DNA from: Streptomyces sp. CNH099
Lineage (GTDB): Bacteria > Actinomycetota > Actinomycetes > Streptomycetales > Streptomycetaceae
Assembly (NCBI GenBank): GCA_000514715.1
Contig: KI911459.1
Span: 835,904 to 899,903 of the forward strand
Direction of reading: 5' to 3'
Length of the DNA: 64,000 nucleotides
The notes below the pieces were generated by a model. The model made no database searches and was not told the DNA's origin. It worked only from the letters and a program-made list of their open reading frames with translations. Numbering within the stretch: position 1 is the first letter of the stretch; each line of letters starts with the position of its first letter. This document shows positions 55,042 to 62,614 of the stretch, piece by piece. The position numbers and the translations under genes are program-made.

Positions 55042-56079
55042 TCAGCGCGGGGCGAGGCCCTGACGCATCGCCAGCAGCGAGCCGAACGTCCAGTCCACGG
55101 TCTGCTGCACGTGCGCCGGCGCACCGTGCACGTCGTCGACCTCGTTCACGGCGACATCCCGCACGTGCTGCCGCAGGAACGCCGGATCCCCGGCCGGGAT
55201 GATCTCGTCGCGCAGGCTGGCCCGGTAGCGGACCGGTATCTCCAGCGCGGCCAGTTCCCCGGGCGTCAGTGCCCAGTCCGCGAGCGTCTTGTGCAGCGCG
55301 TCGTCATCTCCCCCGGCCGTGCCCGTCAGCCGGGCCAGGGTGTGCCGGGTGATGCCCGGCACGCCGCGCAGCCAGTCGGCGTCGGTGAAGAACCCGCTCA
55401 CCGGCGCGCCCGACGTCACGATGCCGCGCAGCCGGTCGTCGTGCCCGGCCCAGCGCAGCGCCAGGTGCCCGCCGAAGCTGTTGGCGAGGGCGTACGTGTC
55501 GGCCACGTCGGCCCGGTCCGCGATCTCGTCCAGCAGAGCGGGCAGCATCCGCCAGCTCTCCCGGTCGTACGGGAGCGTGTTCTCACCCACGCCCGGCAGC
55601 TCGGTGACGACGATGGCCATGCCCAGCGCCGCCGCCTGGAGCGTCACCGGCGCCCACTGCTCCTTCAGGCTCACGATCCCGCCCGTCACCAGCAGCACCG
55701 GCTTCGGCTCCGCGGCCGACAGCCCGCCGGCCCAGGCCACCACCTCGCCGTCGCCCGGCGTGGCCGTGACCCGCTCGATGCCCGGCTGGCCGGCGCGCCA
55801 GCGGCCGAACACCGACCGGCACTTCTCGTACGCCGCCTGCCGCGCCGGGCCGTCGACGACGGGGTACCGGGCCATGGTGTAGCAGAGGGCCGCCGGCAGC
55901 AGCTGCCCCGCCGCCTCCAGTTCCCCGGCGAGCGCCGACCACTCCGCCGTCCACGAGCCGGGGGCGCCGTCCTCGTCGCCGGTGATGTGGTCGAGCACCG
56001 TCTCGTAGCGGTCGGCGGGCAGCTGCAGCGCCTTGGCGTGGACGAGCGCGAAGTCCTTGAGTTCGGTGACGTCGTTCAT
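55042..56079 (-). CDS. alpha/beta hydrolase, FrsA-like
   Basis: This 345-residue hydrolase has a helical N-terminus and an alpha/beta core: PVLLVTGGIVSLKEQW carries the oxyanion region, S201 in LANSFGGHLALR is the nucleophile, and DDVHGAPAH offers the His. The ATG overlaps the FkbH stop in an ATGA, so the two are coupled. In tetronate pathways an alpha/beta hydrolase-fold enzyme works after FkbH and KAS III to form an exocyclic double bond; a similar role is possible here but not shown. It could equally hydrolyse an ester or thioester intermediate. Confidence 0.88.
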   Translation of the reverse strand: MNDVTELKDFALVHAKALQLPADRYETVLDHITGDEDGAPGSWTAEWSALAGELEAAGQLLPAALCYTMARYPVVDGPARQAAYEKCRSVFGRWRAGQPGIERVTATPGDGEVVAWAGGLSAAEPKPVLLVTGGIVSLKEQWAPVTLQAAALGMAIVVTELPGVGENTLPYDRESWRMLPALLDEIADRADVADTYALANSFGGHLALRWAGHDDRLRGIVTSGAPVSGFFTDADWLRGVPGITRHTLARLTGTAGGDDDALHKTLADWALTPGELAALEIPVRYRASLRDEIIPAGDPAFLRQHVRDVAVNEVDDVHGAPAHVQQTVDWTFGSLLAMRQGLAPR

Positions 56080-57977
56080 CGTGTTCCCTCCCGCTCCCAG
56101 CGCATGGTCAGGCCGAGGTGGGCGGGTACCGCTTCGATCTGCCGCAGATCGTGCCGGAAGTCGGCGGTCCCGTCCTCGGTGTGCCCGTGGGCGTCGAAGC
56201 CGTTCCGTGGATAGAAGTCCCTGACCTTGCCGTTCTTCGGCGACGGCACGTACCGCGCCGCGACGGCCTCGGCCCCCTCGGCGCGGGCGTGCTCCAGCAG
56301 CGCGGCGAGGCAGCCCTGCTCGATGCCGCGCGCGAAGACCCGGCAACTGAGCAGGAAGTTGTCGATCTGCCACACGGGCCCGTCGGTCCGTACGAACACC
56401 GCACCGACCAGGCCGTTGTCGCCGAAGCGGTCACCGCTGCGGATGGCCAGCACCAGGTTCCCCGGCGAGCCGGCCAGGGCGCCGACCTCGTCCTGCTGGA
56501 GCCGCCGCGTGGTCAGGTTGAACTGGTTGGTGCGCTGGGTGAGCTGGGCGAGGCGGGGCACGTCGGCCTCGGCGGCGGCGGTCAGCTCGACCCGTACGTC
56601 CAGCTCGCGCAGGTAGTCGTCCAGCGACGAGAAGGAGTCGAGGAAGTCCTTGCGGACGAGTTCCTCGCGGTAGCGCCCGGGGCGGCGGACGTCGTCGTCG
56701 GTGAGGTCGCGTACGCCGAACCAGTCGTCGGCGAGCAGCCGCTCGGCGTGCAGCGCCGGGTCGCCGTCGAGGTGGAGCACGGTGACCTCGGGCAGCTCGC
56801 GGGCCACCAGACCGCACTCGTAGGCGCTGTCGTCGGCGAAGACGAACGAGTCGAGGCCGAGGTTGAGGTCGTCGGCCAGCGCCCGCAGATTGTCGTGCTT
56901 GGGCGCCCAGTTGGCGACCACCCGGACGAAGTCGTCCTCGCGCAGGGTCATCCCCGGGTGCTCGCGCAGCACCTCGCGGACGGGCTCCACGTCGTTCTTG
57001 CTGACGGCGGCCACGAGCACCCCGCGCGAGGCGAGCTGCTTGACCGCCTGCTGCATGCGCCGGAACGCGCGCCCCGTGCGGCCGTCGGCGACCTCGATGC
57101 CCTCCGGGCCGTCGTCACCGAGCACCCCGCCCCACAGGGTGTTGTCCAGGTCGACCGCGAGCACCTTCTTCGCCCGCCCGGACCGGCCGCGGGCGAGGTG
57201 CGCGACCTCGCGTGCGACGGCGGCGGTCAGGTCGGCCGCGAAGGGCGTGCCGGCGTACGTCGCCAGGCGGGCCTCGGCGAGCGCGGCGGGGCCGCTGAGG
57301 ACCGGGTCGAGGTCGAGGACGACGAGGCCGGGGTGGTCGTCCATCAGCCCGAGCAGCCGGGCGTTCCCCTCGCGCCACACGGCGCCGAGCCGGGCACGGG
57401 AGCGGTGGTCCACCACCTGAGCCGTGAACTCCCGCGGGAGCGGCATCGTGGTGTAGACGAGGGTGCCGGAGCCGGAGGCGCCGTGGGTGGCGGCGAGCTT
57501 GTCGAGGAGGTGGACCTTCTCGGCCAGCACCCGCTCGACGTCCTCGGGCCGCCACGGGCGCGGAACCTCGTCAAAGACGATCCCGGCGGCCAGCAGGCAC
57601 ACGACGAGGTCGGTGCCGGCGGCGTAGACCTCGCTGGCGGGGTCGGCGAGGTCGAACAGCCAGCCGCCGAAGTCGGCGACGTGCGGGCGCAGCAGCATGC
57701 CGTGCCGGGCCAGCTCCATGGTGAGCGGCGGCACGATGCCGGCGACCGTGCCGTGCCCGGTGACCGCGACGGACACGGTCGGGATGCCGGGGTTCCCGGC
57801 GAGCACCTCGTCCGGCGACAGCCGGGACAGCAGCCGCCCGGCGCGCTGCCGTCCGTCCTCGCCGAGGTCGCGCAGGAGCGCGGGCAGCCGCGGGTACTCC
57901 GCCGCCAGGCTGCCGGACCGGTGCAGCTCCGCGACCGGATCCGGAGCGGGTGGCGGGGGAGCGGGGGCAGCGGACAC
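56076..57977 (-). CDS. FkbH-like HAD-family C3-unit loading enzyme with GNAT domain
   Basis: FkbH-type enzymes take 1,3-bisphosphoglycerate, remove phosphate and attach a glyceryl group to an ACP. This 633-residue member has an N-terminal SGNH-like domain (about 60-250). The HAD core follows with VDLDNTLWGGVLGDDG (D276, D278), AVSKND, the Lys of APKHDNLR and FADDSAYE, then a C-terminal GNAT-like domain (about 470-625). The GTG start follows AGGAGG. No acyl-CoA dehydrogenase for hydroxymalonyl-ACP is present in the cluster part seen, so a glyceryl or lactyl unit is more likely than an extender. It has its own SARP-type box. Confidence 0.92.
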   Translation of the reverse strand: MSAAPAPPPPAPDPVAELHRSGSLAAEYPRLPALLRDLGEDGRQRAGRLLSRLSPDEVLAGNPGIPTVSVAVTGHGTVAGIVPPLTMELARHGMLLRPHVADFGGWLFDLADPASEVYAAGTDLVVCLLAAGIVFDEVPRPWRPEDVERVLAEKVHLLDKLAATHGASGSGTLVYTTMPLPREFTAQVVDHRSRARLGAVWREGNARLLGLMDDHPGLVVLDLDPVLSGPAALAEARLATYAGTPFAADLTAAVAREVAHLARGRSGRAKKVLAVDLDNTLWGGVLGDDGPEGIEVADGRTGRAFRRMQQAVKQLASRGVLVAAVSKNDVEPVREVLREHPGMTLREDDFVRVVANWAPKHDNLRALADDLNLGLDSFVFADDSAYECGLVARELPEVTVLHLDGDPALHAERLLADDWFGVRDLTDDDVRRPGRYREELVRKDFLDSFSSLDDYLRELDVRVELTAAAEADVPRLAQLTQRTNQFNLTTRRLQQDEVGALAGSPGNLVLAIRSGDRFGDNGLVGAVFVRTDGPVWQIDNFLLSCRVFARGIEQGCLAALLEHARAEGAEAVAARYVPSPKNGKVRDFYPRNGFDAHGHTEDGTADFRHDLRQIEAVPAHLGLTMRWEREGTR

Positions 57978-58070
57978 GAACTCACACCTCCTGGTGGACC
58001 ATCGCGGCGGACCGCCGGGCGGCGCGACGGGAGGGGCGCGGGCGGACCGCCATCAGGCTCGCCAGCGGAG

Positions 58071-58099
58071 CTTGACGGGGCCTTGGCGGCGGCTAAAGC
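58071..58099 (-). promoter_or_regulatory. SARP-type triple repeat upstream of FkbH
   Basis: On the minus strand, GCTTTAG (58093-58099), CGCCAAG (58082-58088) and CGTCAAG (58071-58077) are spaced exactly 11 bp. The last ends 93 nt before the FkbH GTG. The gap 57978-58271 (294 bp) holds this site and the KAS III terminator. Confidence 0.8.
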
Positions 58100-58207
58100 G
58101 GCCGTACGCGGCGGTGGCGGACGGCCGCGCCCGGCGACGGCCGGGAGGGCGTCAGAGCGCGCCGGGCGCCCGCTCGCCCCGGGACGCCGGGAACCGGTAC
58201 GGCAGCA

Positions 58208-58251
58208 CGGCCGCCGCGCACCGCTGGGTGCACAGCGGTACGCGGCGGCCG
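58208..58251 (-). terminator. hairpin terminator after KAS III gene
   Basis: A 19-bp stem with one mismatch and a 6-nt loop lies 20 nt beyond the KAS III stop. It separates the ferredoxin-P450-KAS III transcript from the FkbH-hydrolase transcript. Confidence 0.75.
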
Positions 58252-58271
58252 CACGGACGTCCGCGATCCCG

Positions 58272-59312
58272 TCAGGCCGTCGCCTCCAGCGCGAAGCCCG
58301 ACTTGATCCACTTGCTCGACTCGATGGCCACGCCGAGAGCCCGGTCGCCCGCGGCGAGCTTCGGCAGCAGCCGCGCCAGCTGGAAGAACACCAGCGCGTT
58401 GCCGTTGTTGCCGGTCTCCTCGACGCAGGAGACCTCCCGGGCCTCGGGCGCGCCCATCCGCTCCCGTATCTTCGCCGTCATCCGCCCCGAGAGCTGCGGC
58501 GGCAGTATGTACGCCAGCTCGTCCGGCTTCCAGTCCAGCCCGTACAGCAGGCCCTCGGCCGACTCGGCGGCCATCTCCGGCACCGCCGCCTCGATCGCCT
58601 TGTAGTCCTCGCTGACCGGCGGTCCGTCGAACCGGCGGCTCGCGCCGTACCAGTCGAGCGTCTGGCCCGGCTCGCGGCCCAGCCCCACCAGCTTGGTGAA
58701 CACCGCCCGCAGCGCGGGACCCGGCGACGGCTCCGCGGTCAGCACCAGCGCGCCGGCCCCGTCCCCGAACAGCATGAGGTTCACCAGCTGCGCGGGCGGC
58801 AGCTCGGCGGCGTCCATGTCCGGGTCGACGAGCTTCGCCGAGACGTCGCCGCCGAGCACCAGCGCCGTGCCGTGGCTGCCGGACAGCAGCAGCCCCGCCG
58901 CCACCGACAGCGCCTGCACCGCGCCCGAGCACCCGGACTGCAGCTGGTACGTCGGCACCTGGTCGATGCCCAGCCGGTCCGCGACGACGTTCACCGTCGT
59001 CGGCATCAGCATGTCGGGCATCGCCGTGCCCATCACGACCACGTCGACGTCCGACGGCTCCAAGCCGGCCGCGGCCAGCGCCCGCCGCCCCGCGGTCTCG
59101 CCCAGGTCGGCGAGCGAGAACCGCGGCTCGCCGGTCTCCAGATCCACCGCGAGATGGCGGTACTTGGTGCCGACGAACGCCTCCGCCCACTGCTCCCACA
59201 TCGGGCCCAGGCCCATGGCGCGGCCCAGCGTCGCGTTGTCGATCTGCGGTCCCGGCGACGCCGTGCCGAGGCCGGCGATCCGCAGGTCCTGCTCCCGGTT
59301 CAGAACGAGCAC
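58272..59312 (-). CDS. KAS III-like ketoacyl-ACP synthase homologue lacking the catalytic His
   Basis: This 346-residue protein has the thiolase fold of FabH with the nucleophile C128 in LQSGCSGAVQA and the conserved Asn N302 in ETGNNGNAL. The His-containing PHQAN block of FabH reads PPQLSG, with P272 at the His position. The glycine-rich C-terminal loop (GFGGG) is replaced by IESSKWIKSGF. Decarboxylative condensation therefore looks impaired, and an acyl transfer or ester-forming role is more likely. In tetronate pathways a KAS III joins a glyceryl-ACP with a beta-ketoacyl chain. The GTG lies 4 nt after the P450 stop. Confidence 0.88.
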   Translation of the reverse strand: MLVLNREQDLRIAGLGTASPGPQIDNATLGRAMGLGPMWEQWAEAFVGTKYRHLAVDLETGEPRFSLADLGETAGRRALAAAGLEPSDVDVVVMGTAMPDMLMPTTVNVVADRLGIDQVPTYQLQSGCSGAVQALSVAAGLLLSGSHGTALVLGGDVSAKLVDPDMDAAELPPAQLVNLMLFGDGAGALVLTAEPSPGPALRAVFTKLVGLGREPGQTLDWYGASRRFDGPPVSEDYKAIEAAVPEMAAESAEGLLYGLDWKPDELAYILPPQLSGRMTAKIRERMGAPEAREVSCVEETGNNGNALVFFQLARLLPKLAAGDRALGVAIESSKWIKSGFALEATA

Positions 59313-59316
59313 GTGA

Positions 59317-60519
59317 TCACCAGGCCACCGGGAGCGAGCTCGCGGCGTACATCGTGGCCTCCGCGCGCAGCGGGACCTCGTCCGCGTCGACGGCCAGCCG
59401 CAGGTCGGGGAACCGGCGGAAGAGCGCCGAGTACGCGATCCGCATCTCCACCCGGGCCAGCTGCTGGCCCAGGCACTGGTGTATGCCGTAGCTGAACGCC
59501 ATGTGCCCGGAGGTCGAACGGCCGACGTCGAAGCCGTCCGCGTCCTCGAACCGCCCCGGGTCGCGGTTGGCCGCCGCCAGGGACACGGTGACCCCGTCGC
59601 CCGCCTTGATGAGCTTGCCCTCCAGCTCGACGTCCTCCAGCGCGGTGCGCGGGACGCCGAACTGGGCGATCGTCAGGTACCGCATCAGCTCCTCGACGGC
59701 GTTGCCGAACAGCTCCGGGTCCTCGCGCAGCCGCTTGACCTCGCCGGGGTGGCGCAGCAGCGCGTAGGTGCCGAGCGACAGCATGCTGGCGGTCGTCTCA
59801 TGACCCGCCATCAGCAGCAGCATCCCGATGCCGGTCAGCTCCGCGTCGTTCAGCTCGCCGGTGGCGATCAGACCGCTCAGCAGGTCGTCCTCGGGCTCCT
59901 TGTGCTTGAGCTGCACCAGCTCGTGGATCAGCCCGTAGATCGCGGCGAAGGCCGCCGCCACCTCGTCGCCGGACGAGCCGATGCGCATCACGGTCGTCGA
60001 GTGGTCCTGGAAGCGCTGGCGCTCCCCGTACGGCACGCCCAGCAGCTCGCAGATGGCCAGCGACGGGATCGGCAGCGCGAACGCCGGCACCAGGTCCGTG
60101 GGCGACCCCTGCCGCTCCATCTCGTCCAGGTGCTCCTCGGTGATCTGCTCGATCCGCGGCTCCAGCGACTTCATCCGCCGCACCGTGAACTGGCCGGTGA
60201 GCAGCCGCCGGTAGCGGGTGTGGTCCGGCGGGTCCATGTGCATGAAGAAGCCGGGCGGCACCTGCTCCCAGGGCCGGCCGCCGGAGGGCAGCTCGAACGG
60301 CACCTTCTTGATGTCGCCCCGGGCGCTGAACCGCTGGTCGCTGAGCACCTTCCGGGCCGCCGCGTGACTCGTCACCAGCCAGCCCACGTGCCCGTCCGGA
60401 TACAGCAGCGGACTGACCGGCTCCTCGGCGCGCAGCCGGCCCAGCTCTTCCGGCGGATCCAGCGGGCGCGGGCGTTCGGTCGGCAACCGCCGGGGCGACG
60501 TGGACTGCGTGTCCGACAT
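59317..60519 (-). CDS. cytochrome P450 monooxygenase
   Basis: This 400-residue P450 carries the I-helix MAGHETTA, the ExxR of EELMRY and the heme loop FSYGIHQCLGQQLA with C349. The pattern is that of actinobacterial CYP105/CYP107-like enzymes that hydroxylate or epoxidise natural products. The ATG follows GGAGGAAGG. A ferredoxin gene lies upstream and KAS III directly downstream. Electrons should come from that ferredoxin. A SARP-type box precedes it, overlapping the ferredoxin stop. Confidence 0.95.
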   Translation of the reverse strand: MSDTQSTSPRRLPTERPRPLDPPEELGRLRAEEPVSPLLYPDGHVGWLVTSHAAARKVLSDQRFSARGDIKKVPFELPSGGRPWEQVPPGFFMHMDPPDHTRYRRLLTGQFTVRRMKSLEPRIEQITEEHLDEMERQGSPTDLVPAFALPIPSLAICELLGVPYGERQRFQDHSTTVMRIGSSGDEVAAAFAAIYGLIHELVQLKHKEPEDDLLSGLIATGELNDAELTGIGMLLLMAGHETTASMLSLGTYALLRHPGEVKRLREDPELFGNAVEELMRYLTIAQFGVPRTALEDVELEGKLIKAGDGVTVSLAAANRDPGRFEDADGFDVGRSTSGHMAFSYGIHQCLGQQLARVEMRIAYSALFRRFPDLRLAVDADEVPLRAEATMYAASSLPVAW

Positions 60520-60601
60520 GACGCGTTTCCTTCCTCCGCATGCGAAGTCGCGGGTCCGGCACCGCCGGTCCACGCCTTTCCGTCCACCCTCGGGGCCCGG
60601 C

Positions 60602-60629
60602 CTTAAGGCGGACTTGGGCATACTTAAGG
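60602..60629 (-). promoter_or_regulatory. SARP-type triple repeat upstream of P450
   Basis: On the minus strand, CCTTAAG (60623-60629), GCCCAAG (60613-60619) and CCTTAAG (60602-60608) start 10 and 11 bp apart. The site ends 83 nt before the P450 start and covers the ferredoxin stop codon (60624-60626). Confidence 0.65.
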
Positions 60630-60857
60630 CGCCTCGGCCGACTCGGCCGACTCCTCGAACCGGATGACCTGGCCCGGGCAGGACCGCACCGCTTCGTCCA
60701 CCGCCTCCCACTGCTCTTCGGCCGGCTGCTCCGCCAGCACCACGACCTGACCTGTCACCTCATCCTGGTCGAAAACCCGCGGCGCCAGGAGCGCGCACAT
60801 ACCAGACGCCACGCACCGCTCGATCTCGGTTTCGACCTGCATGGAGGAATCCCGCAT
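60624..60857 (-). CDS. [3Fe-4S] ferredoxin
   Basis: This 77-residue electron carrier has the Cys pattern CVASGMC (C15, C21) and SCP (C60), the three-ligand arrangement of actinobacterial P450-linked ferredoxins. The ATG at 60857 follows GGAAGGA; a second ATG 5 codons later is possible. It is upstream of the P450 by 104 nt and probably serves it. No ferredoxin reductase is in view, so a genomic one would be used. Confidence 0.93.
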   Translation of the reverse strand: MRDSSMQVETEIERCVASGMCALLAPRVFDQDEVTGQVVVLAEQPAEEQWEAVDEAVRSCPGQVIRFEESAESAEAP

Positions 60858-60940
60858 GAGGGCATCCTTCCGGAAACTCGGATCTGTTGAACGGCCCGTA
60901 GCGTAAGGCCATTCACCGCCGATTTCGTAGCCCGGAGGAG

Positions 60941-60969
60941 GCTTTAGAAACCGGCAAGTCGCCCCCAAG
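60941..60969 (+). promoter_or_regulatory. SARP-type triple repeat upstream of epoxidase
   Basis: GCTTTAG (60941-60947), CGGCAAG (60952-60958) and CCCCAAG (60963-60969) start exactly 11 bp apart. The last ends 89 nt before the epoxidase ATG. The site lies between the divergent ferredoxin and epoxidase genes and shares its first heptamer with the PKS A and FkbH sites. Confidence 0.8.
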
Positions 60970-61058
60970 GCGGAACCGGCACGGTGAGCCGGGCGGCATA
61001 CGGCAACCGCCAAGACCGGACTCTCAGGACCGGACGACGCGGAAAGGGCGGAACAGCA

Positions 61059-62480
61059 ATGGCGGAAGCAACCCGTGGCCCGAACACCCGAGTTCACGGA
61101 GTCGTACTCGGGGGCGGCCTCGCCGGCGTGCTCGCCGCCCGGGCCCTGCGGGACCACGTCGACCACGTCACCGTGGTCGAACGCGACACCTACCCCGACG
61201 GGCCGGAGCCCCGCAAGGGCGTTCCCCAGGGCCGGCACGCACACATCCTCTGGTCCGGCGGCGCCGAAGCCATCGAAGCACTGCTCCCCGGCACCCTCGA
61301 CCGGCTGCGTGCCGCCGGCGCCCACCGCATCGGTGTCAAGGAGGACATGGTCCTCTACAGCGCCTACGGCTGGCAGCACCGCTTCCCCGGCGCCCACTAC
61401 GCGCTCACCTGCAGCCGCCCCCTCCTCGACCGGACGGTCCGCGAGGCCGCGCTGAACCACCCCGGCACCGACGTGCTGACGAGGACCGAGGCGCACGGGC
61501 TGCTCGGCGACCGCACCAGCGTCACCGGCGTCCGCGTACGCACCTCCGGCGGCGCCTCGCGCGAGCTGGCCGCCGACATCGTCGTCGACGCCACCGGCCG
61601 CGGCTCCCGGCTGCGGCACTGGCTCACCGACCTCGGCCTGCCGCCCGCCACCGAGGAGAGCGTCGACACCGGACTCACCTACGCCACCCGCGTCTTCCGG
61701 GCCCCCGCCGGCGTCCCCCGCCCCTTCCCCGTCGTCAGCGTCTACGCCGACCACCGCAGCGGCACGCCCGGGCGCAACGGCCTGCTCCTGCCCATCGAGG
61801 ACGACCGCTGGATCATCACCCTCTCCGGCACCCGCGGCGGCGAGCCGACGGCCGACGACGACGGCTTCGCCGCCTTCGCCCGCAGCCTGCGCGACCCGAT
61901 CATCGCCGACCTGATCGAGGCCGCGGAGCCCCTGACACCGGTGCGTACGACCCGCAGCACCCTCAACCGCCGCATGCACCTCGACCGCCTCGCCGACCGC
62001 CCCGAGAGACTCGTCGCGCTCGGCGACTGCGTGGTGGCCGTCAACCCCATCCACGGCCACGGCATGAGCGTCGCCGCCCAGTCCGCCCGGGCCCTGGAGA
62101 CCTGCCTGAGCCGCGCGGGCGGGCTCAAGCCCGGCCTGGCCCGGACGGCCCAGCAGGCCATCGCCGCCGTCGCCGACGCGCCCTGGCTGCTCTCCGCCTC
62201 GCAGGACCTGTGCTACCCCGGCAACAAGTCCTCGGTCAGCGACCCGCGCCTGACCACCCAGGCCGCCCAGCGGCAGGGCTTCGCCGACATGGTCACCAGC
62301 GCCTCCCTCGTCAACGAGAGCGTCTGCGACGCCCTCACGGCCGTCACCACGCTCACCGCACCGCTGAGCAGCCTGGAGACCCCCGAGTTCCTCGCGGCGA
62401 TGCGGCAGCCCGCCCGGCCGCCGCTGACGGCGGCGCCGCTGAAGGACGCGGAGGCGGCCGTGCTGCGGGCGGCGAAGTAG
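61059..62480 (+). CDS. flavin-dependent epoxidase, MonCI/Lsd18-like
   Basis: This 473-residue FAD monooxygenase has the dinucleotide fold VVLGGGLAGVLAARAL. It also has LRKGVPQ-type sequence (EPRKGVPQGRHAHILWSGG), YGWQHRFPGA, DATGRGS and GDCVVAVNPIHGHGMS. These blocks match, from memory, the polyether epoxidases MonCI and Lsd18 closely, which epoxidise double bonds of polyene precursors before ring closure. The ATG follows GAAAGGGCGG. It is monocistronic with a SARP-type box and divergent from the ferredoxin. No epoxide hydrolase/cyclase of the MonB or Lsd19 type is in this window. Confidence 0.93.
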   Translation: MAEATRGPNTRVHGVVLGGGLAGVLAARALRDHVDHVTVVERDTYPDGPEPRKGVPQGRHAHILWSGGAEAIEALLPGTLDRLRAAGAHRIGVKEDMVLYSAYGWQHRFPGAHYALTCSRPLLDRTVREAALNHPGTDVLTRTEAHGLLGDRTSVTGVRVRTSGGASRELAADIVVDATGRGSRLRHWLTDLGLPPATEESVDTGLTYATRVFRAPAGVPRPFPVVSVYADHRSGTPGRNGLLLPIEDDRWIITLSGTRGGEPTADDDGFAAFARSLRDPIIADLIEAAEPLTPVRTTRSTLNRRMHLDRLADRPERLVALGDCVVAVNPIHGHGMSVAAQSARALETCLSRAGGLKPGLARTAQQAIAAVADAPWLLSASQDLCYPGNKSSVSDPRLTTQAAQRQGFADMVTSASLVNESVCDALTAVTTLTAPLSSLETPEFLAAMRQPARPPLTAAPLKDAEAAVLRAAK

Positions 62481-62552
62481 AGGAAGTAGAGAAAGCCGCC
62501 GGCGAAACCGGGGAGACCGGGGAGAAACGACCCGCGCGCAAACAGACCGACA

Positions 62553-62590
62553 AGAGAACCGCCCGCCGTTTCCACGGCGGGCGGTTCTCT
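62553..62590. terminator. perfect 16-bp terminator
   Basis: AGAGAACCGCCCGCCG and its exact complement form a 16-bp stem with a 6-nt loop, followed by TTTATTA. It separates the convergent epoxidase and modular PKS genes and should act in both directions. Confidence 0.88.
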
Positions 62591-62614
62591 TTATTACCGG
62601 CTCCTACCCGCCTT

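Noticed and set aside
58272..59312. Annotation as a normal FabH for fatty acid synthesis.
   Set aside because: The catalytic His and the C-terminal glycine loop are absent, and the gene sits in the P450 operon of the cluster.
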